Below, one piece after another: positions 28,066 to 38,108 of a DNA stretch of 64,000 nucleotides; the first letter of the stretch is position 1, and every line of letters begins with the position of its first letter. The notes beneath the pieces were generated by a model, which searched no databases, had not been told where the DNA came from, and was given only the letters and a program-made list of their open reading frames with translations. Both the position numbers and the translations under genes were made by a program. The stretch is from positions 1 through 64,000 of the forward strand of contig NZ_QNRH01000007.1 in assembly GCF_003314995.1 (NCBI RefSeq), in the 5' to 3' direction. This DNA is from Pseudochrobactrum asaccharolyticum (GTDB lineage: Bacteria; Pseudomonadota; Alphaproteobacteria; Rhizobiales; Rhizobiaceae).

Positions 28066-28066
28066 G
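28046..28066 (+). terminator. Hairpin overlapping the gntR stop codon
   Basis: CCTACGCGC (28046-28054) and GCGCGTAGG (28058-28066) are perfect arms with a 3-nt loop, covering the last codons and the TAG stop. No T-run follows, so termination or mRNA 3'-end protection is only a guess. Confidence 0.45.
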
Positions 28067-28264
28067 AGATAAAATCAGCAAAATCCTGACAATTCATCCG
28101 CTTTTTATGCACATTCAGGCGTTTTAAGATTACAAATCGTTAAGCTTGGTAAAAAAACGCCTTTCGTGCTTTTTTTCAGCGCCAAGCTGTGACAAGACTG
28201 CAAACACGGCATGACAGTGGTGTTTGCATTGCTGTTTTTTATTTTTCAGGGATTTTGCCATTTC

Positions 28265-29728
28265 ATGACTGTGCTGTTTCTGCGCCTGGCAACATTATCA
28301 GCGATGCTACCGGCTCTTGCCGCCTGCGTGGCCGTCGGCCCCGATTATCAAACGCCGTCAACCGTTTTACCCTTGTCCTGGAGCGGGCAGAAAGCTGCTC
28401 CCGCCAAACCGGCGCAGCTCGCACAATGGTGGAAGCGGTTCAATGATCCGGTGCTCGATAATCTGATCGAACAGGCGGTTGCGAACAATAATGATGTGGC
28501 GAATGCCAAAGCCAAAATCCGTGAAGCCCGTGCCTCTGTTCAGCAGGCAGGCGGTGCGCTTTATCCGACATTGGACGGTAAAGGCAGCGCCCAGCGCTCC
28601 AAAGCCAGCGGTGGCGGTGAAAGCACCAGTCTCAGTACAGGTTTAAATACCAGCTGGGAGATTGATCTGTTCGGTGCCAATCACCGCGCAATCGAGGCTG
28701 CCCGTTATGGCCTTGATGCCGAGCAGGAAAATATGCATGCGATACTGGTCACAATGATCGGCGATATCGCCAGCAATTATGCTGATTTGCGCGGTTTGCA
28801 GGCACGGATTGCACTGACAGAGCGCACGGTTGCCTCGCAGCGCAAAACTGCCGAACTGACCCGCGCACGGTTTAATGCCGGTGATATTTCTGAAGTCGAT
28901 CTCGCTAATGCGGAAGGCCAGACCAGCAGTACGGAAGCACAAATTCCGGAGCTGAAAACCGCCTATGCCAAGAGCCTGCATCGCCTGTCAGTCCTCACCG
29001 GACAAGCACCGACGGCTCTGACACCTCTGCTTGCCAAGACTAAAGCTGTGCCAAATGTACCGGCGATTGTAACTGCCGGCATTCCGGCAGATCTGTTGCT
29101 CAACCGGCCGGATTTGCGTGTGGCTGAGCGCGGCTATGCCCGTGCAACAGCGACAATCGGGCAAAGACAGGCAGCGCTTTATCCGAGCATCAGCCTTACC
29201 GGTAATATCAGTACCGCCGGTGCGCAAATCGGTGATCTGGGCAAAAGTTCATCAATCAGCTGGGGTATCGGCCCGAGCCTGAGCGTGCCGATCTTCAAAG
29301 GTGGTCAGCTCAACGCAGCGGTTGATATAGCAAAAGCCAGCCGTGATCAGGCCTTTATCAATTATCGCAAGACAATTCTGACCGCTTTGGAAGAAGTCGA
29401 AAACGCCAGCGTTTCGCTCAATCAGCGGCGTATTCAATATGCCAAGACGCAAAAAGCTGTGCAGTCCTTCCGTCGCGCCACCAATTTGTCGCGCGATCTC
29501 TACACAAACGGCTCCAGCAGCTTTCTTGATTTACTGACAGCTGAGCGCTCGCTTTATTCCAATGAAGGCAGCCTGATCCAGCTCAAAGTCAGCCTGATGC
29601 AGGATTATATCAACCTGCACAAAGCCCTTGGCGGCGGCTGGAACGGAACCATCAATGCGGACAAGCCTGAAATTCAGGACGGTTACACCGGCCCGCATTT
29701 GATTAAAGCATTTCCAGCAAAAGTGTGA
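28265..29728 (+). CDS. Outer-membrane efflux lipoprotein (NodT/OMF family)
   Basis: A 487-residue TolC-like channel of the NodT subfamily. A lipoprotein signal ends in LAAC with the lipidated Cys at 21, followed by GPDYQTP, the family hallmark. Two OEP repeats with long coiled segments follow. The start at 28265 was chosen because it gives a normal-length lipoprotein signal; an in-frame ATG at 28211 would add 18 residues. It lies 124 bp upstream of macA-macB and likely forms their exit duct. The last residues (KAFPAKV) are encoded by a dispersed repeat. Confidence 0.87.
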   Translation: MTVLFLRLATLSAMLPALAACVAVGPDYQTPSTVLPLSWSGQKAAPAKPAQLAQWWKRFNDPVLDNLIEQAVANNNDVANAKAKIREARASVQQAGGALYPTLDGKGSAQRSKASGGGESTSLSTGLNTSWEIDLFGANHRAIEAARYGLDAEQENMHAILVTMIGDIASNYADLRGLQARIALTERTVASQRKTAELTRARFNAGDISEVDLANAEGQTSSTEAQIPELKTAYAKSLHRLSVLTGQAPTALTPLLAKTKAVPNVPAIVTAGIPADLLLNRPDLRVAERGYARATATIGQRQAALYPSISLTGNISTAGAQIGDLGKSSSISWGIGPSLSVPIFKGGQLNAAVDIAKASRDQAFINYRKTILTALEEVENASVSLNQRRIQYAKTQKAVQSFRRATNLSRDLYTNGSSSFLDLLTAERSLYSNEGSLIQLKVSLMQDYINLHKALGGGWNGTINADKPEIQDGYTGPHLIKAFPAKV

Positions 29729-29805
29729 AGCGGTTTTGTGTTGGATAATGCGGCAATAAAGAAACAGAACGGTTCTGATCATTCAATCTGAACTGAACCG
29801 CTCTG
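29706..29805 (+). repeat. Dispersed mosaic repeat, copy B
   Basis: AGCATTTCCAGCAAAAGTGTGAAGCGGTTTTG-type sequence, then GGATAATGCGG, and a terminal stem CAGAACGGTTC (29765-29775) / GAACCGCTCTG (29795-29805) with one mismatch. It begins inside the 3' end of the efflux lipoprotein gene and supplies its final codons. The same order of modules occurs at 57657-57806. Confidence 0.7.
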
Positions 29806-29852
29806 CAAAAGACAACACCCTGACACCGCAAGTGCAGGCTCACGAGGTATAG

Positions 29853-31082
29853 ATGAACGGTCGTCCGAAAAAGAAACGCGGTTTTGCTAAAAAATGGCTC
29901 TTCTGGCTGCTTGTAATCGCAGGGCTGGCTGCTGTTCTCTATTATTTCACTGCTGATTATTTCAAAACCGAAGCGCCGCAGGTGATGACCGCAACCGTGC
30001 GCAAGGGCGATATTGAAACCACAGTGCTGGCCACAGGCATTCTGAAACCGGCACGGCTGGTAGCAGTTGGTGCACAGGCCTCCGGTCGTGTTCTGAGCCT
30101 GAGTGTAAAAGCCGGTCAGCAGGTTAAAAAAGACGACCTGATCGCCCAGATTGATGCCACCACCCAGCAGAATGAGCTGCGCAAAGCCAAGGCGGACGAA
30201 GTTCGCAATCAGGCTGACCGCACTGATAAAATTGCCAAGACGGAATTGGCAAAGCAGGATCTGACGCGTCAGCAGCAAATGATTTCGCGCAATGCGATTT
30301 CCCGTGCCGATTATGACAAGGCTGTCAGCGCCGTTAAATCTGCTGAAGCGCAGATTGCTTTAAGTGATGCACAGATTGTCGCCTCGAAAATTGCTGTTGA
30401 AACAGCCGAAGCCAATCTCGGATATACGCAAATCCGCGCTCCGATTGACGGCACCATTCTGGCAACCGTTGTGCAGGAAGGCCAGACGCTCAATGCTGTG
30501 CAATCCGCACCAACCATCGCCATTATCGGTCAGCTCGACACGATGACCGTTGAGGCTGATATTTCCGAAGCTGATGTGATCAATGTCAAAGAAGGTCAGG
30601 ATCTCTACTTCACAATTCCGGGACAGAGCGACAAGCGCTATACCGCGAAATTAGAGACATTGGAGCCTGCACCGCAATCAATCGTCAGCGACAAAAGCTT
30701 TGGCACCAGCAGTTCTGCCAGCAGCAGCACGGCAACAGCTTCAGCGATCTATTACAAGGGCATTTTCGATATTGCCAATCCGGACGGCGTATTGAAAACC
30801 TATATGACCGCCGAAATTCATATCATTCTCGGCAATGCAAAAGACGTGCTTCTGGTGCCCTCGACTGCCTTGTCCGAGCCGGACAAAAAAGGCCAGATCA
30901 CTGTCAGCGTGATGGATAAAAACGGCGCGATCACCCAAAAACCCGTTGAAACCGGCCTCAATGACAAGGTGATGGTGGAAATCCGCTCCGGCCTGTCTGA
31001 AGGTGAAAAAGTCGTGACCGGTGATAATGCAGGCGGCCCTGCAGTTCCGCGCAGCAATCGCGGCCGTTCCATAAGGTTCTGA
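29853..31082 (+). CDS. MacA-type periplasmic adaptor (membrane fusion protein)
   Basis: A 409-residue HlyD/RND-type adaptor. A basic N-terminus ([10 protein letters not shown]) precedes one membrane anchor (about 17-35). Then come the lipoyl half-motifs ([20 protein letters not shown] and [13 protein letters not shown]), a coiled-coil hairpin between them, a beta-barrel, and a membrane-proximal domain. It links MacB to the outer-membrane channel. Its stop overlaps the macB start by one base. Confidence 0.9.
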   Translation: MNGRPKKKRGFAKKWLFWLLVIAGLAAVLYYFTADYFKTEAPQVMTATVRKGDIETTVLATGILKPARLVAVGAQASGRVLSLSVKAGQQVKKDDLIAQIDATTQQNELRKAKADEVRNQADRTDKIAKTELAKQDLTRQQQMISRNAISRADYDKAVSAVKSAEAQIALSDAQIVASKIAVETAEANLGYTQIRAPIDGTILATVVQEGQTLNAVQSAPTIAIIGQLDTMTVEADISEADVINVKEGQDLYFTIPGQSDKRYTAKLETLEPAPQSIVSDKSFGTSSSASSSTATASAIYYKGIFDIANPDGVLKTYMTAEIHIILGNAKDVLLVPSTALSEPDKKGQITVSVMDKNGAITQKPVETGLNDKVMVEIRSGLSEGEKVVTGDNAGGPAVPRSNRGRSIRF

Positions 31083-33061
31083 TGATGGGTAAGCCACTGA
31101 TTACCCTTGAGCATCTCTATCGGCATTATCCGTCAGGCGATGGTTTTACCACCGTGTTGAAAGATGTGAACCTGACAATCGGCCATGGAGAAATGGTGGC
31201 GATTGTTGGTGCATCCGGCTCCGGCAAATCCACACTGATGAATATTCTGGGCTGTCTCGACCGCCCGAGCGAGGGCAAATATTTCATCTCCGGTCGCGAA
31301 ACATCGGATCTTGATGCGGATGAGCTTGCACAATTACGGCGTGAGCATTTCGGCTTTATTTTTCAGCGCTATCATCTGCTCAACGAGTTGTCTGCCGTCG
31401 GCAATGTCGAGATTCCTGCGATCTATGCAGGTCACAGCCGTGAAGAGCGACAGGAACAGGCCGTCCATATCCTTGACCGCCTCGGCATGGGAGAGCGTAC
31501 TCACCACCGTCCGGGGCAGCTTTCAGGCGGGCAGCAGCAGCGCGTTTCTATTGCCCGCGCTTTGATCAACAATGCCGATGTTATTCTGGCTGACGAGCCA
31601 ACCGGCGCTCTGGACACCCACAGCGGCGAAGAAGTTCTGAAAATTCTTGAAGAACTGCACCGCGAAGGCAAAACCATCATCATCGTCACCCACGATCGCA
31701 ATGTGGCTGCGCGCGCTGAACGTATTATTGAGATCAGCGATGGTGAAATTATATCAGACACCACCCGCGCACCAGTTGAGCCAGCGCCTGAAAAACCTGC
31801 CAGCGATATTGCCAGCGGCGGGTTGAAAACCAATGGTAATCAGTCCTCTGTCGGCACCTTGATTGACCGTTTCAGCGAAGCTTTCCTGATGGCGCTGCGG
31901 TCAATGAATGCGCATCGCCTGCGCACATTTTTGACCATGCTCGGCATTATTATCGGTATTGCTTCGGTTGTTTGTGTGGTGGCACTCGGAAAAGGCTCGC
32001 AAAAACAGGTTCTTGACCAGATCAGCAGTCTTGGCACCAATACGTTGGAAATTTTTCCCGGCCGTGGTTTCGGCGACAGAATGTCAGCCCGCATCACAAC
32101 ACTGACGATTGATGATGCGAACCAGCTCGCCAAGCAGCCTTATATTATGGCGGCAACGCCGACCGTTTCCACCTCGACAACAGCCCGTTTTCAGGGAATT
32201 GAGGCCAATGCGCTCGTCAATGGTGTGAGCGATCAGTATTTTGTCACCCGTGGCAGCAAATTGGCAGAAGGCCGCTTTTTCGACGAGCAAAGCATTCACG
32301 ATATTGCGCTTGAAGCGGTGATTGATGCCAATACCCGCAAAACCTTGTTTGCCAATTTTGAAGGCAGTCCGGTCGGACAGATCATTATTCTAAAAAATGT
32401 GCCGGTGCGCATTGTCGGTATTATTCAGCCGGAACAAGGTGGCTTTGGTTCCAGCGAAAATCTGTCGATCTATTTGCCTTATACGTCGGTGCAAATCCGT
32501 ATGACAGGCTCACGCGTGCTGCGCAGCCTGACACTGCGCATTAATGACGACACCTCGCCGGAACTGGCCGAGAAAGCCGTCACCGCGTTTCTGATCCAGC
32601 GTCATGGTGAGCAGGATTTCACCATTCTGAACACGGATGATATCCGCAAGACCATCACCAGCACCACACAAGCGCTGACACTGCTGGTCTCCGCTATTGC
32701 GCTGATTTCACTGCTGGTCGGCGGTATCGGCGTAATGAATATTATGCTGGTTTCGGTATCAGAGCGGATCAATGAAATCGGTGTGCGTATGGCTGTAGGG
32801 GCAAGACGCAGCGATATTTTGCAGCAATTTTTGATCGAGGCCGTGCTTGTCTGCCTGATCGGCGGCTTGCTAGGCATCGCACTGGCGATGAGCTTCGGTT
32901 GGATCTTCAAAATGTTCAACACACCATTTGAGCTGATCTATTCGCCGTTCTCGATAATCGCAGCCTTTATTTGCTCAAGCCTGATCGGTATTTGTTTCGG
33001 CTTCCTGCCGGCACGCAATGCCTCCAAACTCGATCCGGTGGCAGCGCTCGCACGTGATTAA
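31082..33061 (+). CDS. MacB-type ABC exporter (ATPase-permease)
   Basis: A 659-residue half-transporter. The N-terminal ATPase has Walker A (GASGSGKST), signature ([15 protein letters not shown]) and Walker B (VILADEP). A first membrane helix follows near residue 290, then a periplasmic MacB_PCD domain and a C-terminal FtsX domain with three helices and the motif [23 protein letters not shown]. With MacA and the NodT-type channel it forms a mechanotransmission exporter for macrolides, toxins, lipopeptides or heme precursors; the substrate is not determined. Confidence 0.92.
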   Translation: MMGKPLITLEHLYRHYPSGDGFTTVLKDVNLTIGHGEMVAIVGASGSGKSTLMNILGCLDRPSEGKYFISGRETSDLDADELAQLRREHFGFIFQRYHLLNELSAVGNVEIPAIYAGHSREERQEQAVHILDRLGMGERTHHRPGQLSGGQQQRVSIARALINNADVILADEPTGALDTHSGEEVLKILEELHREGKTIIIVTHDRNVAARAERIIEISDGEIISDTTRAPVEPAPEKPASDIASGGLKTNGNQSSVGTLIDRFSEAFLMALRSMNAHRLRTFLTMLGIIIGIASVVCVVALGKGSQKQVLDQISSLGTNTLEIFPGRGFGDRMSARITTLTIDDANQLAKQPYIMAATPTVSTSTTARFQGIEANALVNGVSDQYFVTRGSKLAEGRFFDEQSIHDIALEAVIDANTRKTLFANFEGSPVGQIIILKNVPVRIVGIIQPEQGGFGSSENLSIYLPYTSVQIRMTGSRVLRSLTLRINDDTSPELAEKAVTAFLIQRHGEQDFTILNTDDIRKTITSTTQALTLLVSAIALISLLVGGIGVMNIMLVSVSERINEIGVRMAVGARRSDILQQFLIEAVLVCLIGGLLGIALAMSFGWIFKMFNTPFELIYSPFSIIAAFICSSLIGICFGFLPARNASKLDPVAALARD

Positions 33062-33077
33062 ATCCTGATAAAAATGA

Positions 33078-33112
33078 GCTGCATGATGTTTTATATTAAA
33101 TCATTATGCAGC
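33078..33112 (+). terminator. Probable terminator after macB
   Basis: GCTGCATGATG (33078-33088) pairs with CATTATGCAGC (33102-33112) with one mismatch; a T-rich stretch (AATTTTGCTTTT) follows. Confidence 0.6.
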
Positions 33113-33222
33113 AATTTTGCTTTTGAAAAGGCTCTTTGTCTGGTAACGCTCTCAAGATCAAAGGCTTCTTTTGCAGCAGCAGAAGTCGGGATTTGACGGC
33201 TCAAAACTTCAAAGAGTACTCA

Positions 33223-33378
33223 ATGTCACTGATCGATATCGTATTTATCGTTATACCACTCGTCATTGCTATGGTGATCGCACTCCTTGTGAGCATAAAA
33301 ATGCTGCGCCGCGAATATTATTGGGCTGTCACACCTTTCGCTGCTATCGCGATGATAACACTGCTGCTTACAGCCTGA
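33223..33378 (+). CDS. Small two-helix membrane protein
   Basis: A 51-residue protein, MSLIDIVFIVIPLVIAMVIA onward, with two hydrophobic segments (about 5-22 and 34-50) around a basic loop (KMLRREYY). A weak AAGAG ribosome site precedes the ATG at 33223. I do not recognise the family. It lies between macB and a hypothetical secreted-like protein gene and may be translated with the latter (18 bp gap). Confidence 0.5.
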   Translation: MSLIDIVFIVIPLVIAMVIALLVSIKMLRREYYWAVTPFAAIAMITLLLTA

Positions 33379-33396
33379 TTTTCTGAGCAGCACCTG

Positions 33397-33897
33397 ATGC
33401 TCACTTTGATTTATGCGCTCGGATTGTGGTATTTTTCACTTCCCCTTCCCCCGTCAACACCACCGGATACCTGCTATACTGAGGATGGCGATATTGCGCT
33501 GTCACAAAAGTCCATTGAAGACTGGACATTGCTGCGTGCCAAATGCTCGTGCTTCATTGCTTTGAAGGGTTCAGATCAAAGCGAATTTTCAATTGTTGTG
33601 GTCAAGGCTTATGCCAAACAGAAGCAACCGCGTTTGTCCGCGATACTTTCTGTTGAGCAATCCTTTCCGGAACATGCAGGCGAATTACCGGTTCTTATCA
33701 ATGGTCAAACCATCAACGCAAAAGCCAAACCAATGGCCGGTACTTCAACGGTAGAAGTGAACAGCTCCGCAGACTGGATTGTAGCCATAGCTGAAGCCAA
33801 AACACTACAAATTGGCGACTATCAATTTACATCCGCTCAGTCTCAGATCGCAATGCAGGAGCTAAAATCCTGCTATGCGGGCCTGCAAGGCAAATAA
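33397..33897 (+). CDS. Hypothetical protein with N-terminal hydrophobic segment
   Basis: A 166-residue protein of unknown function. Residues 1-17 are hydrophobic (LTLIYALGLWYFSLPLPP), suggesting export or an anchor. Four cysteines (CYTED, KCSC, SCY) may form disulfides. It is followed by a good hairpin terminator, which supports it being a real transcription unit end. No motif links it to a known function. Confidence 0.55.
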   Translation: MLTLIYALGLWYFSLPLPPSTPPDTCYTEDGDIALSQKSIEDWTLLRAKCSCFIALKGSDQSEFSIVVVKAYAKQKQPRLSAILSVEQSFPEHAGELPVLINGQTINAKAKPMAGTSTVEVNSSADWIVAIAEAKTLQIGDYQFTSAQSQIAMQELKSCYAGLQGK

Positions 33898-33927
33898 AAA
33901 GGCAACAGACTTACATCTGCTGCCTTT
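33898..33927 (+). terminator. Hairpin terminator
   Basis: AAAGGCAACAGA (33898-33909) pairs with TCTGCTGCCTTT (33916-33927) with one A-C mismatch and a 6-nt loop. It closes the rightward unit before the leftward genes at 33977-36203; both flanks of the stem are A/T tracts so it could act in both directions. Confidence 0.7.
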
Positions 33928-33976
33928 GAAAACTTCTGATTAATCAACGGCCTGCAAAACACAGCACCACAGATAA

Positions 33977-34342
33977 TTACTGCTTGGTCAGCATTTCATA
34001 CTGGCTGCAATGGACAGCAACAGTAGAACCCGTTGCAACTGTAATCTCTTCCAATGATACAGTCTGCGCGCCGTCATAGCTGTTGCCTTTGACACCTTCT
34101 GCTTCAAACTTCTCACTCTCTGCAGCATCGGAGGCTGCAGGCAGCATTGCAATGATTTTCTCATAAGCAGCAACGGTTTCCGCCGGAACATGACCATTTT
34201 CCGCACAATATTTAATCAGACCCAGCTGATTGCGCGCAGAATTATAAACCTGATCACTTTCCGCATCAGCGAAAGAAACAGAGGATAAAACCGGCAGCTG
34301 GATCAGTGCCACTGCAACAACAGATAGAAATTTCATATTCAT
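33977..34342 (-). CDS. Small exported protein, paralogue 1
   Basis: A 121-residue protein with a signal peptide (cleavage near SFA-DA) and two cysteines in the mature form. It shares an ordered set of motifs with the adjacent product at 34401-34802: RNQLGLIKYC, then GNSYDGAQ, then LEE and a C-terminal VAVHCSQY. The two genes are therefore a tandem duplication. A ribosome site (AGGATTTTCTC) precedes the ATG. Function unknown; the conserved pair of Cys suggests a small disulfide-bonded periplasmic domain. Confidence 0.65.
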   Translation of the reverse strand: MNMKFLSVVAVALIQLPVLSSVSFADAESDQVYNSARNQLGLIKYCAENGHVPAETVAAYEKIIAMLPAASDAAESEKFEAEGVKGNSYDGAQTVSLEEITVATGSTVAVHCSQYEMLTKQ

Positions 34343-34400
34343 GAGAAAATCCTGTTTATAGGAAGAATAATGGAATGATCATGCGTATCAAGAACTGGTC

Positions 34401-34802
34401 TTACTGACCGCTTTTCTGTTTGGCGATCATGCGTCCCAAAGTCTCCTGAGATTTATACTGCTTACAGACTGCTGCCACATCAACATTATTAGCTTCTGCG
34501 AGCTCTTCAAGAGGCTGCTCATCCCCCTGCAAATAGGAAATACCGTCACGCCCCTTTTGTTCATGCAGATCAGCCTCGTCTGAATCCGGCATTTCGCCGT
34601 AAATCTCATCAATTCCGATCTGGAAAAACTCTTCGGAATCCTTATCCAGCAGGCCTTTGTCGCTGCAAAAGGCGATAATGCCTAGATCATTACGCTTTTC
34701 GAGATAAGAAGGATCGATACTGTCCTGTGCCTGTGCGGCACTGCCGGTCATGGCGGCGAATAATGAAAAAGTAAAAGCTGCAGAAAGATAGTAGCGGCGC
34801 AT
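34401..34802 (-). CDS. Small exported protein, paralogue 2
   Basis: A 133-residue protein with a signal peptide (about 1-24, ending AQA-QD). Shared motifs with paralogue 1 are RNDLGIIAFC, GISYLQGDEQ, LEEL and VAAVCKQY. The start at 34802 was chosen because GGGGAA lies just upstream and a signal peptide follows directly; the open frame extends further but without these. It lies upstream of paralogue 1 on the same strand, 58 bp away. Function unknown. Confidence 0.65.
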   Translation of the reverse strand: MRRYYLSAAFTFSLFAAMTGSAAQAQDSIDPSYLEKRNDLGIIAFCSDKGLLDKDSEEFFQIGIDEIYGEMPDSDEADLHEQKGRDGISYLQGDEQPLEELAEANNVDVAAVCKQYKSQETLGRMIAKQKSGQ

Positions 34803-34976
34803 GATGTTCCCCGTTTCGTATGTATAATCACAAACATCGGGGAAACCTGCTATTTTCAAAGTCTCTCCCGCTACCGTTTGTATTCTCATTCCCTTCGGAT
34901 AATACAATCGGATCTTGCTGCGCAATGAGCTTTCCCGTGACAAAAGTCAATGCGGTTTCACACTCTTTAGCTCACA

Positions 34977-36203
34977 TCAGATGGCCGCGATCATGCCCGC
35001 ACCGGCCAACAGCACAACAATAATCCACGGCTGGACCTTCCAGACTGTCAGCAACAAAAAGCCGGTAAGTGCCAGCGCAAAATCCTGCGCACTTAAAACC
35101 GCCCCTGTCCACACCGGATCATATAAGGCAGCGCCGAGAATACCGACAACGGCAGCGTTCGCACCCCGCATAGCAGCCTGTGCAGTCGGGCGTAATCGTA
35201 ACTGATCCCAGAACGGCAACATACCGTAAACCAATAATAATCCGGGCAAAAATATTGCTGTCAGTGCAATCAGCGCGCCTGCTATTCCGTTGGGTTCCGG
35301 CTGCATGAGCGCACCGAGATAGGCTGCAAAGGTAAAAAGCGGCCCCGGTACGGCCTGTGCCAGCCCGTAACCGGCCAGAAATGTCTCACTGCTCACCCAT
35401 TGCGGCACTACAACTTCGGCCTGTAACAGCGGTAAAACTACATGGCCACCGCCAAAAACCAGCGTACCGGCACGATAAAACGCATCAAAAAGTATAAAAC
35501 CTTGCTGACCGGTCACTATAGCCAGCAGCGGCAGCACACCGAACAAAGCCGCGAACAACAGCAATGCTATCACAGCATGATGGCGTTTTACCGGAAACTG
35601 CAACTGACCGCTCAGCGCTGCGCCCTCATTACGGCACAACCAAAGACCCAGCAATGCTCCGCCAAGAATTGCAACCAGTTGTGCGATTGTACCGCCAACA
35701 AATACCAACACACCAATCGCCAGCAATGCAATCACCGCACGCGGCTTATCCGGCGTCAGACTACGCGCCATCCCCCAAACCGCCTGTGCAACAATCGCTA
35801 CCGCTACAAGTTTCAACCCGTGCAACAATCCTTGCACAGCGGTGCCGGTCATTGAGGCAGCGCCCAAAGCCAGCAGAACAAGCACCAGTGCAGACGGTAA
35901 GGTAAAAGCTAGTGATGCTGCTAATCCGCCCAAAAGTCCGTTGCCGCGCAGCACACCCAGCGCAAATGCTACCTGACTGGATGCTGGTCCGGGTAAAAAC
36001 TGACAAAGTGCCACAAGATCAGCATAACCGGCTTCACTGATCCACTTTCGGCGAACAACCAGTTCGTCTCTGTAATATCCCAAATGCGCAACAGGCCCGC
36101 CGAAGGATGTCAGACCCAGTTTAAGAAAAACACGAAACACTTCCGCGCAGGAACCCTGACTCTCCCCTGCCTCAGCACGTCTTTCATATTGTTCCTGCAC
36201 CAT
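34977..36203 (-). CDS. Chromate transporter ChrA
   Basis: A 408-residue CHR-family membrane protein with the usual duplicated architecture: each half contains the Chromate_transp signature (FLKLGLTSFGGPVAHLGYYRDE and QFLPGPASSQ in the first; AGTLVFGGGHVVLPLLQAEVV and GLAQAVPGPLF in the second). It exports chromate from the cytoplasm by proton-linked antiport in known cases. It is monocistronic or leads the leftward set. Confidence 0.9.
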   Translation of the reverse strand: MVQEQYERRAEAGESQGSCAEVFRVFLKLGLTSFGGPVAHLGYYRDELVVRRKWISEAGYADLVALCQFLPGPASSQVAFALGVLRGNGLLGGLAASLAFTLPSALVLVLLALGAASMTGTAVQGLLHGLKLVAVAIVAQAVWGMARSLTPDKPRAVIALLAIGVLVFVGGTIAQLVAILGGALLGLWLCRNEGAALSGQLQFPVKRHHAVIALLLFAALFGVLPLLAIVTGQQGFILFDAFYRAGTLVFGGGHVVLPLLQAEVVVPQWVSSETFLAGYGLAQAVPGPLFTFAAYLGALMQPEPNGIAGALIALTAIFLPGLLLVYGMLPFWDQLRLRPTAQAAMRGANAAVVGILGAALYDPVWTGAVLSAQDFALALTGFLLLTVWKVQPWIIVVLLAGAGMIAAI

Positions 36204-36496
36204 AGTCTGCCCGTAAAGCTCCGCTCTGCTATCTGAATAATGATATTATAGTTTTCCGGCTCATAACCAGTCTCAATGTCAGCCACATCACATCTACTTC
36301 AGGCTGTAATCTTTCCATAGTCCGCAGTGAAAAAGGTCAGTCATTATTCCGGTTGGTTTACACATCATTTACACAGTCATTTCACAGAATCTGAACAAAA
36401 CTATTGTTGATTGGAAGGTGGTCAGAGCTGCGAATATAAACGACATTGATAATAAAATGCGATGCAACACAATCTGCCTGCCTGCAATCAAATCAA

Positions 36497-37234
36497 ATGA
36501 GCCGTTCAATGTTTTCCCCGATTGTTACAGAATTCTGGCGCTTGTCTTCCCTGCGAGGGTATAAGCTTTACAGCGATGCTGCGTTTTCAATTTATGCCAA
36601 TCCGAAGCTGGATGAAGACGAGAGCGGTACAATTCTGACGACAGAAGATAAAACCGCTGTCAGCCTCCATCCGCAACTCGCTGACCGTCTTGATTTGCAC
36701 TCTGAGCCGATCTCGGATGCAATTTTCCGGCAAAAACTCGCCGAACATAAGATCACTTTGCATGGAGCAGATTACCTGTTCTACTTTCCTGTCCATATAG
36801 CGGCCGCTCTTAATCCGGCAGAGCCATCCCGCAATGTCCGCCGGTTAACCACAGATGATGAAGCCGCTTTTGCGGCATTTTGCGCCGCCTCTTCAGAAGA
36901 CGATCTGGATGCCGCCTATGTGGAACTGGATCACTGGCTGGTCTTCGGCGCGTTTGACGGAAACTGCCTCGTATGTGCTGCCAGCATGTATCCGTGGCAG
37001 GAATCCAAAATCGCGGATATGGGTGTGCTGACACTGCCCGCTTATCGGGGTAAAGGCTATGCCCGCGATACCGTCCATGCGATCAGCAAACATGCCTCAT
37101 CGCTGGGTTATGAACCGCAATATCGCTGCCAGCTGGACAATCAGGCTTCTGTTTCTCTGGCAAAATCTGCCGGTCTGGTTCTGTTTGGCACATGGGATAA
37201 TATGCTGCCTGCCGTGGACACTGAGAATAGCTGA
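36497..37234 (+). CDS. GNAT-family N-acetyltransferase
   Basis: A protein of about 245 residues whose C-terminal half carries the GNAT acetyl-CoA-binding motif (VLTLPAYRGKGYARDTVHAISKHASSLGY, with a Q/RxxGxG/A-type loop) and QLDNQASVSLAKSAGLVLFG as the last strands. The start is uncertain: ATG at 36497 or 36509, or a TTG at 36446, none with a strong ribosome site. Its stop overlaps the start of the phosphotransferase gene by one base (TGATG), so the two are co-translated. The acceptor substrate is unknown. Confidence 0.75.
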   Translation: MSRSMFSPIVTEFWRLSSLRGYKLYSDAAFSIYANPKLDEDESGTILTTEDKTAVSLHPQLADRLDLHSEPISDAIFRQKLAEHKITLHGADYLFYFPVHIAAALNPAEPSRNVRRLTTDDEAAFAAFCAASSEDDLDAAYVELDHWLVFGAFDGNCLVCAASMYPWQESKIADMGVLTLPAYRGKGYARDTVHAISKHASSLGYEPQYRCQLDNQASVSLAKSAGLVLFGTWDNMLPAVDTENS

Positions 37235-38046
37235 TGAGTGATATACGGGAAATCACCGCTGAATTTCCGGATTTACCGGAGCCGATGCAACAACAAGCGC
37301 CAGGGCGCATTGCCAAGCGCAATGTCGTCGGCATGTCCGGCGGTACAGTCTACAGACTTTGCGACACAGCCGGTAAGCCTGATCTCTATCTCAAACAGGG
37401 CGGCGGATCCGTTGCCACGGATATTACAGATGAAATGGTACGGCTGAACTGGCTGGAACAGTATATTTCTGTACCGCAAGTCATCGCTTTTACAGCGCAG
37501 TCAGATCAGGCATGGCTGCTGATGTCAGCGCTAACCGGCCGTACCGCTTATCAGCGTCTCACGGAAGAGCCGGAGGCGCGTCCGCAAATCGTCGATGCGC
37601 TTGCGGGATTTTTACGCCAAATTCACACTATTCCGGCTCAATCCTGCCCTTTTAACAGTGATCATCACTTGCGTCTTGCACGCGCGCACCAGCGCCTGCA
37701 AGCAGGCCTTGTTGATACGGATGATTTCGGTACCCTTTATGAAGGGCAGACTGCGCAGCAGGTTTGGGATGATATAACCGCTCTGTTGCCACTGGAAACC
37801 AAAACTGTAGTTACCCATGGTGATTTCTCGCTGGATAATATTTTGATGGATGGCAACACAGTCACCGGCTGCATTGATACCGGTCGCGTTGGTCTTGCAG
37901 ATCCATATCAGGATCTTGCCATCCTATGGGATTGTCTCGGGGAATTCAGCCCCGCCCTTCAGGACAGGCTGTTTCCGGCCTATGGTATCACAGCGCCCGA
38001 TCAGAAGAAATTGCGCTTTCACCTCGGGCTGGATGAGTTTTTTTGA
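37234..38046 (+). CDS. APH(3')-type aminoglycoside phosphotransferase family protein
   Basis: A 270-residue kinase with the full APH(3') pattern: Lys54 in LYLKQG for ATP, the Brenner motif THGDFSLDN with catalytic Asp197 and Asn202, metal-binding Asp215 in GCIDTGRVGLADPYQDLA, and the family-typical C-terminus LDEFF. Overall layout and length match APH(3') enzymes (about 260-270). Substitutions such as HGDFSLDN for the usual HGDxCxPN make it a divergent member; it may phosphorylate an aminoglycoside or another hydroxylated compound. It is coupled to the preceding acetyltransferase gene. Confidence 0.82.
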   Translation: MSDIREITAEFPDLPEPMQQQAPGRIAKRNVVGMSGGTVYRLCDTAGKPDLYLKQGGGSVATDITDEMVRLNWLEQYISVPQVIAFTAQSDQAWLLMSALTGRTAYQRLTEEPEARPQIVDALAGFLRQIHTIPAQSCPFNSDHHLRLARAHQRLQAGLVDTDDFGTLYEGQTAQQVWDDITALLPLETKTVVTHGDFSLDNILMDGNTVTGCIDTGRVGLADPYQDLAILWDCLGEFSPALQDRLFPAYGITAPDQKKLRFHLGLDEFF

Positions 38047-38108
38047 ACGCGGCGACAGTCTATTTATTTCACGAAGGTCACTGCTTCAATACAAATCGCG
38101 ATGCCAAT

